NCBI GenBank assembly: GCA_030949605.1
Contig: JAUZSH010000033.1
Span: 1-64,000 of the forward strand
Direction of reading: 5' to 3'
From: Ghiorsea sp.
Lineage (GTDB): Bacteria > Pseudomonadota > Zetaproteobacteria > Mariprofundales > Mariprofundaceae
Length of the DNA stretch: 64,000 nucleotides
Shown here: in pieces, positions 34,942-44,775 of the stretch
Layout of the letters: each line of letters starts with the position of its first letter
How positions within the stretch are numbered: the first letter of the stretch is position 1
Position numbers and translations under genes: made by a program
Notes under the pieces: model-generated
Told to the model about the DNA's origin: nothing
The model's input: only the letters and a program-made list of their open reading frames with translations
The model's database searches: none

Positions 34942-37701
34942 TTATAGCTGATGCGCTTCAAACCAGCTAGCACCCACCCCAATATCAGCAATCAGTGGCG
35001 CATCAAGGGTGACTGCATCTTCCATCACTTCTTTGAGTAACGCAGATACGTTAACAACATCACTGGCAGCACATTCCACAATCAACTCATCATGCACTTG
35101 CATCATCAAACGCGCTTGCGGGAATTCAGCATGTAAACGCGGCTGCAAATTAATCATCGCCACCTTGATAATATCTGCGGCAGAGCCTTGAAGTGGCGCA
35201 TTGATTGCGGTGCGCTCGGCATAAGATTTCTGTATGCCGTTGCTGCTGTTGATATTGGGAACTTGTACCCTATGTCCTAACAATGTTTCTACATATCCTT
35301 GCATCCGTGCTTTTTCTAAGCTCTCATCCAAAAATGTTTGTACAGTGGGATATTGCGCAAAATAAGCTTCGATAAATGTTTTGGCTTCACCTCGGCTCAC
35401 ACCCAGTTGTTTGGCAAGACCAAATGCGCTCATGCCATACAAAATACCAAAGTTGACTGCTTTGGCTTGCCGACGCTGCTCACCTGTAACTTCTTCAAGT
35501 GGGATTTGATGCACTGAAGCCGCTGTTGCCGCATGAATATCCAAACCATCAGCAAAGGCTTGCTTGAGGTTAGCATCCTGCGAAAAATGCGCCATCAAAC
35601 GCAATTCAATTTGCGAATAATCCGCTGCGATCAGTTGGTTGCCTTCTTCTGCCACAAAGGCTTTGCGAATTTCCCGTCCTTCTTTCGAGCGAATTGGAAT
35701 ATTTTGTAAATTGGGGTTGCTTGAAGACAGTCTTCCCGTGGTCGTGACTGCCTGATTGTAAGAGGTATGCACCCGCCCTGTTGTTGGATTGACTAACTTT
35801 TGTAAAGCATCGGTGTAGGTTGATTTAAGTTTGGATAAGCCTCGCACCTGTAAAATCAAACGGGGTACTTCATAAATACTCGCTAATTTCTCCAGCACTT
35901 CTTGCCCTGTTGCCCACTGCCCAGATTTTGTTTTTTTACCACCTTCAATGCCCAAGGTTTCAAACAAAAGCACACCCAACTGCTTGGGTGATTGGATATT
36001 AAATTCTTGACCTGCTGCCTCGAATATTTGCGCCTGCAAAGCTTCAATGCGTCCACCAAACTTAGTCGATAAGATGTGTAGCTGCTCTACATCAATGTAT
36101 GTACCATCCCACTCCATGTCCGCAAGCACCCACGATAATGGAAGCTCAATATCATGATGGCGTTTGATTTGTGCGTCCAATTTGGCTTGAAGTGTTTCAC
36201 ATAAGCGCCAAGTCACTTCCGCATCTTCCGCCGCATATTTGGCTGCTTCTTCAACACCAATCAAATCAAAGGTGATTTGTTTCACACCTTTGCCTGCAAT
36301 ACTCTCAAAAGATATACATTCATAACCCAAATACTTCAGCGCAAGTTTATCCATGCTCACCGCTTGCCCTGCATCAAGCACATATGCCATCAGCATGGTA
36401 TCAAACTTCACACCCTGTAAATGGATATCCTCGCCACGCAGAATTTGATTATCGTATTTATTATTTTGCAGGCATTTGGCTTTATTTTTATCTTCCAAGA
36501 AAGGTTTTAAGGCGGCAAGCACCACATCTTTTGCCAGTTGTTTGGGCGCTTCACTCAATAAATCCTGCCCCCTATGTGCCACAGGCACATAATAACCCTC
36601 ACCCGCTTTGACCGCGAAAGACAAACCCACCAAATCCGCATCATGGGTATTTAAAGATGTTGTTTCCGTATCCACGGCAATCAAATCAGCAGCATTCAAC
36701 ACCTTCAGCAAATCATCCAACTTGCCTTGCTCATCCACAATGATGGTGGTCAGCGGCCTTTGCTTAGAAAACTGCTCAACAAACACTTCTGATTCTGCCT
36801 CTTCTTGTCTTGGTTCTACAGCAACCACTGATGGTGTCACCGCTTCTTCACCATCTAAAAACTCAGCCGTCAATCGCCTAAACTCAAGTTCTGCAAACAC
36901 TTTCGCCAATGCATCACGGTTGGGTTTTTGCACTGCCAAATCATCCAAGGTTAATGGTAGCGGTGTTTGTTCATCCAATGCCACAAGGTCGTATGAAAGA
37001 CGCGCATCATCGGCAAATTCAATCAGGTTTTCCCTGCGTTTGTTTTGTTTAATTTCATGGGCATGACTCAATATACCTTCAAGGTCACCATAGGTATTAA
37101 TCAATGCCAGCGCTGTTTTCGGACCAATACCTGGCACACCAGGAATATTATCCGCTGAGTCCCCTGCCAACGCCAATAAGTCTTGAATTTTATCAGGGCC
37201 AACCCCCCATTTTTCCACCACTTCATCAAAGCCATATTCTTTGCGGCGCATGGTGTCCAGCATCCAAATCTTATCACCCACCAACTGCATCAAATCTTTA
37301 TCGGTGGAAACAATCGTCACATCCCAACCTTTGGCTTCGGCTTGGCGAGCCAGTGTCGCAATCACATCATCAGCTTCATAATTCTGAACACAAATGCGGG
37401 CGAAATTAAAGGCATCGGTCACTTGATAAACATAATCCCATTGCGCCGCCAAATCTTCAGGCATAGGTGGTCGGTGTGCTTTATATTCGGCATACATCTG
37501 ATTACGAAATGTGCCGCCTTTGGGGTCAAACACCACGGCAACATGTGTAGGGCTTAGGTCTTTAAGAATTGAGCGCACCATTTGCACATAACCAAACACT
37601 GCATTGGTCGGTTGCCCTTTGGAATTGCTTAAATTGTGTTTCACCGCATGGAAAGCACGAAAAACATAGTTGGGACCATCAATCAAAACCAAATGTGGCA
37701 T
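34942..37701 (-). CDS. polA: DNA polymerase I
   Basis: The 919-residue protein has three domains: the 5' nuclease (about 1-290, FDPKGGTFRNQMYAEYKAHR, GDSADNIPGVPGIGPKTA), a 3'-5' exonuclease with an intact Asp-Glu motif (LIAVDTETTSLNTHDADLVG near 340), and the polymerase (AADYSQIELRLMAHFS, RQAKAVNFGILYGMSAFGLA, LMMQVHDELIVE). All key carboxylates are present, so proofreading should be active. It removes Okazaki primers and fills repair gaps. It is divergent from the export operon across 341 bp. Confidence 0.98.
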   Translation of the reverse strand: MPHLVLIDGPNYVFRAFHAVKHNLSNSKGQPTNAVFGYVQMVRSILKDLSPTHVAVVFDPKGGTFRNQMYAEYKAHRPPMPEDLAAQWDYVYQVTDAFNFARICVQNYEADDVIATLARQAEAKGWDVTIVSTDKDLMQLVGDKIWMLDTMRRKEYGFDEVVEKWGVGPDKIQDLLALAGDSADNIPGVPGIGPKTALALINTYGDLEGILSHAHEIKQNKRRENLIEFADDARLSYDLVALDEQTPLPLTLDDLAVQKPNRDALAKVFAELEFRRLTAEFLDGEEAVTPSVVAVEPRQEEAESEVFVEQFSKQRPLTTIIVDEQGKLDDLLKVLNAADLIAVDTETTSLNTHDADLVGLSFAVKAGEGYYVPVAHRGQDLLSEAPKQLAKDVVLAALKPFLEDKNKAKCLQNNKYDNQILRGEDIHLQGVKFDTMLMAYVLDAGQAVSMDKLALKYLGYECISFESIAGKGVKQITFDLIGVEEAAKYAAEDAEVTWRLCETLQAKLDAQIKRHHDIELPLSWVLADMEWDGTYIDVEQLHILSTKFGGRIEALQAQIFEAAGQEFNIQSPKQLGVLLFETLGIEGGKKTKSGQWATGQEVLEKLASIYEVPRLILQVRGLSKLKSTYTDALQKLVNPTTGRVHTSYNQAVTTTGRLSSSNPNLQNIPIRSKEGREIRKAFVAEEGNQLIAADYSQIELRLMAHFSQDANLKQAFADGLDIHAATAASVHQIPLEEVTGEQRRQAKAVNFGILYGMSAFGLAKQLGVSRGEAKTFIEAYFAQYPTVQTFLDESLEKARMQGYVETLLGHRVQVPNINSSNGIQKSYAERTAINAPLQGSAADIIKVAMINLQPRLHAEFPQARLMMQVHDELIVECAASDVVNVSALLKEVMEDAVTLDAPLIADIGVGASWFEAHQL

Positions 37702-38042
37702 ACAAACATCCTTACAAATAAAAATGATGCTATCATGATGTAATCTGGCTTTGGGTCAATGGATTTGGTAAAGTTGCACATATTCAATTCACCAATATAC
37801 TTTTGAAACTCTATCGGAATTCCCATCATGTATACACTCACCCAGTGTTATGATTGAAATTTAAATCTATCACTTGTTTCCACTCAAAAAACACTTGACA
37901 AATCAAGGGGGGTTATCTTCCATTGAGCTGCCTTTATCATGCCGACAGCCTTCACCGCAAAGCTATGCGTGCTATTATTTTTATTGGAGTTAATCTTGTC
38001 GGATGAAAAAAGCATGGCTAACCACTGGTGTAAGGGATTAAT
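37702..38042. other. Divergent intergenic region between polA and the export operon
   Basis: No gene is visible in these 341 bases. On the plus strand a consensus -35 TTGACA lies at 37895-37900, but the matching -10 (TTCCAT at 37918) is poor. A possible folded leader runs from CCGACA (37942-37947) to its inverse TGTCGG (37997-38002) and encloses CGCAAAGCTATGCG, a small hairpin. AAGGG precedes the export gene ATG. I cannot assign a known riboswitch. Confidence 0.4.
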
Positions 38043-40601
38043 ATGAATATCCCGCTTATCCGCACAGTCGCACTCATCTTCTCCATTGGCATATTGCTTA
38101 TCTCATGCCGTTCCACAGTGCCTGAACCATCCAAAAGTTTACAAAACTACAGTCAAAGCAATAAGTACCAATGGGTCAATAACGCGCCTTTGCGTGCTTC
38201 AAACACACAATCCGTTCATTGGACAGATTTAAATCAAGATGGTCACCTCGATTTGCTTCTAGGAAGCAACAGCAACAAAGACGGTTTTCATATTGAATGG
38301 GGTGACAGTACGGGTAATTGGACAACACAAGATGGCCCTCCAACAACCATGCAACCGCTATCTTTTGCCACTTCTGATATTGATAGGAACCAAGCTATTG
38401 ACATACTTATTGGTGGTAAAGGTGATCAAAAAGGCTTGCAAATTTGGAGCTTAGACCCGAAGAAAAAAGATTGGTATCTTCAGTCCGCACCGATAAGTAG
38501 TGGTACATTTTCAGCCGTTAAGTTTACTGACGTTAATAATGATGGTTGGGATGACATCGTGGCTACTCGTTTGGATGACTACAAAAATGGTGGTATTGTC
38601 GTCTTACTTAACAATGCTAACGGTGGTTGGATTTCGGGGACTAGTCCCATTGCTCAAGGCGTATTTACAGGACTATCTGTGGAAGATATCAACGGCGATG
38701 GTCATATTGATATTATCACTTCTCGTCGTGGTGGACTTGGATCTATCGAGGATAATGATGAAATTTGGAATCAAGTTGGTGGTATTCAAATATGGTATGG
38801 CGACGGTAATGGAAGATGGCATCCAACCGAATTACCTGCTATAGCTGATGCAGAATCGGTGACTGTGAGTGATATTGACGGCAATGGTAACTTGGACATT
38901 ATCGCTGGTTTATATCAAAAAGGTATCTCTATATGGTGGAATAACAACGGTACATGGCGCAAAGAACAACTCATCCATAACGGTACATGGTCTGATATTA
39001 AAGTTGGTGATTTGGATGCCGATGGTAGGCGTGAATTGATTGCCTCATCCAGCGTTGGTCAAGGTTTGCATATTTGGCATTGGCAAGGTGGTTATTTCCA
39101 AAAAGATACAACACTTACACCCAACTTTGGCATATACTTAGACATTGCGCTTGGTGATATTCATCATAACGGTACATTAAGCATTGCAGCAACCCGTGCC
39201 AATGCTGGCATTGAAATTTGGTCTTCACAAAAACCCTTACCCTTACCCGTTCAGCAATTTATGGGTAAAAAAATTGGCAAACCTTTGCGTGTCATCTTTA
39301 CAGTTGGCAGTGCAAAACTACAAGCCAGCCAAAAGCAAACACTGCAAACCCAGCTTTCAGCATTATTCAAAGCCAACCCGTCACTTCATTTTGAAGTTAC
39401 TTCTTTTTCAGACCTGAAACCAACGCACACAGACTTATTCCCCAATGATACATCGCTAGCCTTAGCGCGTGCTGAATCTACTGTTCACTGGTTTAAAGAC
39501 AAAGGCTATACAGACATTGCAATTAAACCCATATCACACAACTCAGACATGCATAAAAACATTGCCCTTGAAAGGATAAAGAATCATTCAAAAGTGTATA
39601 TTCAACCTTATGCCAATGAATATACTCGTTTGCCTTTATCAACATCAAGTTTATCCCAAACCAATCTTTTTGAGGTGACTGAAAATAAAGTATTCAAAAC
39701 CATCGATGATATTCCTGAATATAAAATTGGACCAGGTGATGAACTCAGCATCACATTCTGGCAAGGTTCAAAATCAGATCGTAAAGAGGTTATTGTACAA
39801 GTGGACGGAACCGTATCCCTACCTTATCAAGCTGCACTGAATGTTTCTAACAAAACGCCACGGGAAATTGATACTTTAATTACAGACATACTACAAAAGT
39901 TTGAACGCAACCCGCGTATTGATGTTCACCTACTCAAAGCACGCAGCAAATATGCAAGTATTTTCGGCGAGGTCAATAGCTTGTCCCGCCAACCCACGGG
40001 TCCAGGAACATATGCTCTGCGCGGCAAAGAAAATTTGATTGATTTTCTCTCTCGTGCTGGAGGACCAGGTAAAGAGTCAGATCTCAGTAACGTACAAATT
40101 ACGCGTAATGAGAAAACAATCACCTTGAATCTTAATCGTGCTATTCGTCTTGGTGATATGTCAGAAAATGCTATTATTGACGATGGTGACACTGTTTTTA
40201 TTCCATCCATCAAACAATCCAAGCGTCAGGTATATGTACTTGGTGAAGTGACTAAAACAGGTATTGTTGAGTTTACAGGAAATCTTAACTTCTTGGATGC
40301 TATTTCCAAATCTGGGGGCTTAACACCTGATGCTTACCTACCTGATATCCGTGTGTTGCGTGCCAACCGTGAACAACCAGAAATTTTAGCCATCGATTTT
40401 GAACGCTTTATGGAGCAAGGAGACTTGAGTCAAAACATCGCCTTGGTGGACAAAGATATCATCATCATTCCAGCCCGACCTATCGCCAATTGGAATAAGC
40501 TTATCAATGACATTTCACCGTCAATGACGCTGCTGCTACAACCTGTCAGCATCGCACAGCAACTACTGACACTTCAAGCATTAAGTGGACAACTTCAGTA
40601 A
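38043..40601 (+). CDS. FG-GAP propeller / OmpA-like / Wza-type polysaccharide export fusion lipoprotein
   Basis: The 852-residue protein has a lipoprotein signal (lipobox LISC, Cys about 22). Seven FG-GAP/VCBS repeats follow at roughly 60, 113, 163, 216, 278, 323 and 373 (for example DLNQDGHLDLLLGSN, DINGDGHIDIITS, DIDGNGNLDIIAG), enough for one seven-bladed propeller. Residues about 415-520 resemble an OmpA-type domain (FTVGSAKL..., LALARAESTVHWFKDKGY). From about 556 comes a polysaccharide export domain (YKIGPGDELSITFWQGS), then SLBB repeats (ASIFGEVN, VYVLGEVTKTG) and a C-terminal helix. Wza is only about 380 residues, so some 500 residues are added. It overlaps wzc by 1 bp. Confidence 0.88.
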   Translation: MNIPLIRTVALIFSIGILLISCRSTVPEPSKSLQNYSQSNKYQWVNNAPLRASNTQSVHWTDLNQDGHLDLLLGSNSNKDGFHIEWGDSTGNWTTQDGPPTTMQPLSFATSDIDRNQAIDILIGGKGDQKGLQIWSLDPKKKDWYLQSAPISSGTFSAVKFTDVNNDGWDDIVATRLDDYKNGGIVVLLNNANGGWISGTSPIAQGVFTGLSVEDINGDGHIDIITSRRGGLGSIEDNDEIWNQVGGIQIWYGDGNGRWHPTELPAIADAESVTVSDIDGNGNLDIIAGLYQKGISIWWNNNGTWRKEQLIHNGTWSDIKVGDLDADGRRELIASSSVGQGLHIWHWQGGYFQKDTTLTPNFGIYLDIALGDIHHNGTLSIAATRANAGIEIWSSQKPLPLPVQQFMGKKIGKPLRVIFTVGSAKLQASQKQTLQTQLSALFKANPSLHFEVTSFSDLKPTHTDLFPNDTSLALARAESTVHWFKDKGYTDIAIKPISHNSDMHKNIALERIKNHSKVYIQPYANEYTRLPLSTSSLSQTNLFEVTENKVFKTIDDIPEYKIGPGDELSITFWQGSKSDRKEVIVQVDGTVSLPYQAALNVSNKTPREIDTLITDILQKFERNPRIDVHLLKARSKYASIFGEVNSLSRQPTGPGTYALRGKENLIDFLSRAGGPGKESDLSNVQITRNEKTITLNLNRAIRLGDMSENAIIDDGDTVFIPSIKQSKRQVYVLGEVTKTGIVEFTGNLNFLDAISKSGGLTPDAYLPDIRVLRANREQPEILAIDFERFMEQGDLSQNIALVDKDIIIIPARPIANWNKLINDISPSMTLLLQPVSIAQQLLTLQALSGQLQ

Positions 40602-42880
40602 TGGCAAATCAAACCAACGAGGGCTACGAACTCAATTTAGCGGAATATTGGCAAATTATTGCACGTCGCCGCTGGATTATAATATTTTGTGCACTAGCGA
40701 TGGGTTTTTTTAGTGGAGTATTAACGTGGGTGAAACAGCCACCACCTATTTATAGCTCATCTTCTGCCATTAAAATCGAATCTTCAGTCAATGTCGCAGA
40801 TTTACTACTCATGGGTGGGTCTACACGTCAGTTCAATGATGTGAAGACACAACTCGCCATTATTGAGTCTTATGCTGTGATGGAACGTGTTGCTCAACGT
40901 TTGGGCATTATCTCACCTGAATTAAGCTCAGAAGAAATCAGGGCAACACCAGATTTCATGGACGAAGTTCTCGAACTTAAAGACAGTATCACTGTTTTTC
41001 AAGATGAAGAATCAGGGCTTATCCAAATTAACGCCACATCCACTCACCCAGCTTTTGCTCGAGACTTAGCACAGGCTGTAGCTGATGAATTCAAAGCCTT
41101 TAATGTTGAGGATAAAAATAGGCGTGTATTTGAAGCCAAGAAGTTTATCCAACAACAACTTGTCATTGTGCGCGAACGCTTAAAAAAAGCAGAAGAGGAT
41201 ATTGGCAGATACCGAAAAGTTCACAATTTAACTATTTCGGATTCAGATCCCCAAATCATAGGCAAACTTATATCTGATTTGGAAATGGGCTATCGGCAAG
41301 AAACTGCGCGCCTCAATGACCTTCGCTTTGCCATTAATCCCCTTCGTCAACGTATCAACCATGGCTCATGGGACTATCAAGCTGTAACGGTATCTGGAGA
41401 GGTCAGTAATTATTTTCATTTATTAAATCAACGTTTGGTCGAGATGGCGCTTAAACGTACTGAACTCATGAGCAGTTACACCGATGATCACCCTCAAATC
41501 CAAGAGCTGAGAAATCAAGCACAGGATATCTTATCTTCCATGGTCAGTGAGTTAGAAAAGCAAATTGAACTCGCCCAGCGTCGACTTAAAGGCATACAAA
41601 AAAATATCGAAAGTACGAAAAATCGCTTCCAAAGCGTGCCTGAACAAGCACTTGAAATCCAACGTATGCAACGCACCGTTCGCATCAATATCGAACTTTT
41701 TGATTTGTTAGAAAAAAAATATCAAGAAGTTCTCATCAAAGAAGCAGAAAAAGTCCAAGCTGTTTCTTTAGTCCGCCCTGCCATGCTTTCTTTTTATCGC
41801 ATCAATCCTGTTAACCCTGTACAAAGTGGCATTGCAGGTCTTATTTTAGGATTGGTACTGGGTTTAATCATTGCTCTTATTTTGGAAACCATGGACTCTT
41901 CTGTGGGTACGATTGAAGAGGTTGAAAGCTACTTAGGTAGGCCTGTGATTGGATTTGTGCCTCAGCTTGAACATGATGAAGCCATTGATTTGTTTGAGGA
42001 TATTGATGGGCTAGCCAGCAAAGGTCCCCAATTGGAAAGGCAAATCAGGCTAATTAGTCATTTCTCACCCCCATCAACCATTTCTGAAGCTTATCGAAGC
42101 TTAAGAACCAATTTATTATTCTCCCAAACAGGTGAACATAAGGTTATTCTTATTACCAGTTCAACCGTTAAAGAGGGGAAAAGTACCGTTGCAGCCAACT
42201 TGTCGGTTGTACTCGCCCAACAAGGTGCGCGTATCCTACTCATTGATGCAGACCTGCGTAAACCCATGCAACACCACACTTTTGGCATCAAACACGACCC
42301 TGGCTTAAGTGAGTGCTTATTGGGGCAGTACCATTGGCAAGATGCTGTCAAACGTTTTTCTGATGTTATGCTAGGTGATTTGGGTATTGATCAGGCCCTG
42401 CTTACACCAGGTTTGGATCAACTTGAAATATTGACTTGCGGTCTTGTCAATGCCAATCCACCTGACCTTTTAGCAGCGCCTGCCATGGATACTATTCTTC
42501 AAGAAGTTCGCCAAGAATATGATATGGTCATTATTGACATGCCACCACTCTTACACACCACAGATGCTACGATTCTTGCCTCCAAAGTTGATGGTGTATT
42601 ATTGATTTATCACATTGGTTCTGTGGTACGTGGTGCGCTTAAACGTGTACAAAGCAATATTGAATCTGTGGGTGGTAAGGTGATTGGTATTGTGCTTAAT
42701 GGTGTTCGAGGCGAACTATCACCAGACTATGCAACATATAAAATGGATCATTATCATGCCTACTCAGCCACTTCAGACAAACAATTTAACAGAAATTTTC
42801 TCCAACAATGGATGATTAAAATAAAAAGGCGTTCTTTTTCACTTTGGCAAGCGATTAAAACGGGTTTCACAAAAGAGTAG
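40601..42880 (+). CDS. Wzc-like chain-length determinant / BY-type tyrosine kinase
   Basis: The 759-residue inner-membrane protein has a Wzz domain with two transmembrane helices (about 29-47 and 405-428), long periplasmic coiled coils between them, and a cytoplasmic BY-kinase domain: Walker A TSSTVKEGKSTVAANLS (about 516-532), Walker A' LLIDADLRKP, Walker B MVIIDMPPLL. The C terminus has a modest tyrosine cluster (SPDYATYKMDHYHAYSA), the usual autophosphorylation tail. It is expected to bridge to the Wza-type exporter encoded just upstream and control polymer length and export. Confidence 0.95.
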   Translation: MANQTNEGYELNLAEYWQIIARRRWIIIFCALAMGFFSGVLTWVKQPPPIYSSSSAIKIESSVNVADLLLMGGSTRQFNDVKTQLAIIESYAVMERVAQRLGIISPELSSEEIRATPDFMDEVLELKDSITVFQDEESGLIQINATSTHPAFARDLAQAVADEFKAFNVEDKNRRVFEAKKFIQQQLVIVRERLKKAEEDIGRYRKVHNLTISDSDPQIIGKLISDLEMGYRQETARLNDLRFAINPLRQRINHGSWDYQAVTVSGEVSNYFHLLNQRLVEMALKRTELMSSYTDDHPQIQELRNQAQDILSSMVSELEKQIELAQRRLKGIQKNIESTKNRFQSVPEQALEIQRMQRTVRINIELFDLLEKKYQEVLIKEAEKVQAVSLVRPAMLSFYRINPVNPVQSGIAGLILGLVLGLIIALILETMDSSVGTIEEVESYLGRPVIGFVPQLEHDEAIDLFEDIDGLASKGPQLERQIRLISHFSPPSTISEAYRSLRTNLLFSQTGEHKVILITSSTVKEGKSTVAANLSVVLAQQGARILLIDADLRKPMQHHTFGIKHDPGLSECLLGQYHWQDAVKRFSDVMLGDLGIDQALLTPGLDQLEILTCGLVNANPPDLLAAPAMDTILQEVRQEYDMVIIDMPPLLHTTDATILASKVDGVLLIYHIGSVVRGALKRVQSNIESVGGKVIGIVLNGVRGELSPDYATYKMDHYHAYSATSDKQFNRNFLQQWMIKIKRRSFSLWQAIKTGFTKE

Positions 42881-42882
42881 TC

Positions 42883-43068
42883 ATGGGTACCAATCATTAT
42901 CAGTTCATGCGCCGAAAGCAACGTAGGAAAAGGATTATTGTGATTTCTTTGGTATGTATTGTGTTATCTGTCATTGCCGTATCAGTGCGGGAATGCAACC
43001 AAAATATCGTTGAGCCGCTTGATCAAAAGTACCGCCCCTTTGACCAATCCTCTTCACCATTAGAATGA
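42883..43068 (+). CDS. Small single-pass membrane protein in the export operon
   Basis: The 61 residues have a strongly basic N terminus (MRRKQRRKR), one transmembrane helix (about 18-34, IIVISLVCIVLSVIAVS) and a polar tail with one Cys (RECNQNIVEPLDQ). It starts 2 bp after the wzc stop and ends 7 bp before the polymerase gene, so it sits in an unbroken transcript and is probably real. No family recognised; it could be a small accessory subunit of the kinase or polymerase. Confidence 0.6.
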   Translation: MGTNHYQFMRRKQRRKRIIVISLVCIVLSVIAVSVRECNQNIVEPLDQKYRPFDQSSSPLE

Positions 43069-43075
43069 GCTAGTT

Positions 43076-44515
43076 TTGAAAATTAAACCTATTCGTGTTC
43101 CCATTCCACCCACCATCTTACTTACGTTTATATTGTCAACACTGTTACTTTATGCCACGTCTTTACTTGTGCCTGAATTGATTAAAGGTCCTATCTTACT
43201 TCTTGCAGCATTGATGATTGTTGTGGTTACGTTTTCCAGCATCGAACTTGCCCTCTATTTTCTCATTTTGTCCACCCTATTATCCCCTGAAATCACCTTT
43301 GGTGCAGCAACCCATGGCGAAGTCATTTCAGGGCAAGTAGGTACCACAGAATCACGTGGCATTACACTTCGTCTTGATGATATTATGCTTGCACTCATCT
43401 GCATCACATGGATGTTCCGCATTGCTATTCGCCATGAAACTGGATTTCTTCGCCATACACCCATCAACCAAGCTGCTGGTCTTTATTGGTTCACGGCTGC
43501 TTTTAGCACCTTTCTCGCTTTTTTCCAAGGAAATGTTGGTATGTATGGCATCTTCTTTATCATCAAGTATTTAGAATATTTCATACTTTTCTACATCGTG
43601 GTCAACCATATTCATGATGAAGCCATCATCAAGCGCCTGCTTACTGTTATGATTGTCACATGCGTTTTATCTTCACTGATTGGCATGGCCCAAATTCCAC
43701 AAGGTATTCGTGTATCTGCACCTTTTGAAGGTGAGTTGGGTGAACCCAATACCTTTGGTGGTTATTTGATGTTTATGTTCAGTATCATCCTTGGCATTTT
43801 AATTTACGCTACCAACAATAAGCAACGCTACCTACTTTTGCTGATACTCGGTATTATATTTGTACCTTTTATTTTTACGGAGTCCCGCAGTTCCTATTTA
43901 TCATTCTTTGCTGCTATTTTATGTTTCCTGTTCTTTTCACCGAAAAAAAAGTTGCTCATTTTCCTTTGTTTAAGTGGCATTGCTTTAGCTCCATTTGTTA
44001 TACCTAAAAGTGTATCTGACCGAATTCTTTTCACGTTCAATCAATCCGAACAATCAGGTCAACTTGCTGTTGGTGGTGTTAAAATTGATACATCCACCAC
44101 CGAACGCTTGAAATCCTGGGAAAATGTATTAAAGAAAGCCTTCCCTAAAAACCCTTTTCTTGGTGTTGGGGTCACTGGCGGCGGTTTTCTGGATGCGCAA
44201 TACCCTCGCGTATTGCTTGAATCAGGCATGATTGGCCTTGTATTTTTTATTTGGTTTTTACGGCGCGTTTGGGTGGTTATGAAGCGAGGTGTTTATGAAA
44301 TTAGCGACCCTATCATGCGCGGTGTCTCCTTGGGTGCATTATGCGGTTACGGTGGTTTGTTGGTTCATGCTATTGGTGCAAACACATTTATTATCGTGAG
44401 AATCATGGAACCTTTCATGATTGTTTTAGGGCTTATTATTGCTATGCGTATACTGGAAAATAAAAAGGAAAAAGAGAAACAAGAAAAGAAGTATACTGAA
44501 AAGGGCTTTATTTAG
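43076..44515 (+). CDS. O-antigen ligase/polymerase (Wzy/WaaL-like) membrane protein
   Basis: The 479-residue protein has about eleven hydrophobic helices and the Wzy_C/WaaL pattern, with TESRSSYLSFFAAIL before a large periplasmic loop that contains GVGVTGGGFLDAQYPRVLLE, then further helices. Such proteins polymerise or ligate lipid-linked glycans on the periplasmic side. The start is TTG at 43076; the frame has no better ATG nearby. The charged tail (about 460-479) is Lys/Glu-rich. It is the last gene of the export operon; no glycosyltransferase follows. Confidence 0.88.
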   Translation: MKIKPIRVPIPPTILLTFILSTLLLYATSLLVPELIKGPILLLAALMIVVVTFSSIELALYFLILSTLLSPEITFGAATHGEVISGQVGTTESRGITLRLDDIMLALICITWMFRIAIRHETGFLRHTPINQAAGLYWFTAAFSTFLAFFQGNVGMYGIFFIIKYLEYFILFYIVVNHIHDEAIIKRLLTVMIVTCVLSSLIGMAQIPQGIRVSAPFEGELGEPNTFGGYLMFMFSIILGILIYATNNKQRYLLLLILGIIFVPFIFTESRSSYLSFFAAILCFLFFSPKKKLLIFLCLSGIALAPFVIPKSVSDRILFTFNQSEQSGQLAVGGVKIDTSTTERLKSWENVLKKAFPKNPFLGVGVTGGGFLDAQYPRVLLESGMIGLVFFIWFLRRVWVVMKRGVYEISDPIMRGVSLGALCGYGGLLVHAIGANTFIIVRIMEPFMIVLGLIIAMRILENKKEKEKQEKKYTEKGFI

Positions 44516-44521
44516 AGCTTA

Positions 44522-44766
44522 CTCAAAAAGTATGGCGTAAGCGTTGCGTATAAGTTGGAAGTGAGGCTTTAGCCTCGCATTGATGAATGATATTCAATCA
44601 CTTCACCAGAAATAGAACAAAACCTAACACTTGGCTTTTTTTGGGCGAGGCTAAAGCCTCACTTTCTATGAGAATAACCGCATAAGTTTCCAGTTATGTA
44701 CAAGACTTTTGTGGTCAGCCTAGTCAAAGATTTGCAAGTGGCTCAATCGCTTATGACTTTTTGAGG
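44522..44766. repeat. Inverted-repeat-bounded segment with a REP pair and a solo M3 end
   Basis: The ends CTCAAAAAGTATGGCGTAAG and CGCTTATGACTTTTTGAG are imperfect inverted repeats. Inside are two opposed REP units, GAGGCTTTAGCCTC (44563-44576) and GAGGCTAAAGCCTC (44647-44660), and a single M3 end GCAAGTGGCTC (44734-44744). The segment fills the convergent gap between the export operon and recJ, where such structures could stop transcription from both sides. Confidence 0.6.
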
Positions 44767-44775
44767 AAGGTCTAT

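Noticed and set aside
37940-38003. Possible c-di-GMP (GEMM) riboswitch upstream of the export operon, from GCAAAGC and a CCGACA/TGTCGG closing stem
   Set aside because: The second conserved block (GGCAAACC with its hairpin) is absent and there is no room for it before GCAAAGC. Only the enclosing stem can be supported.
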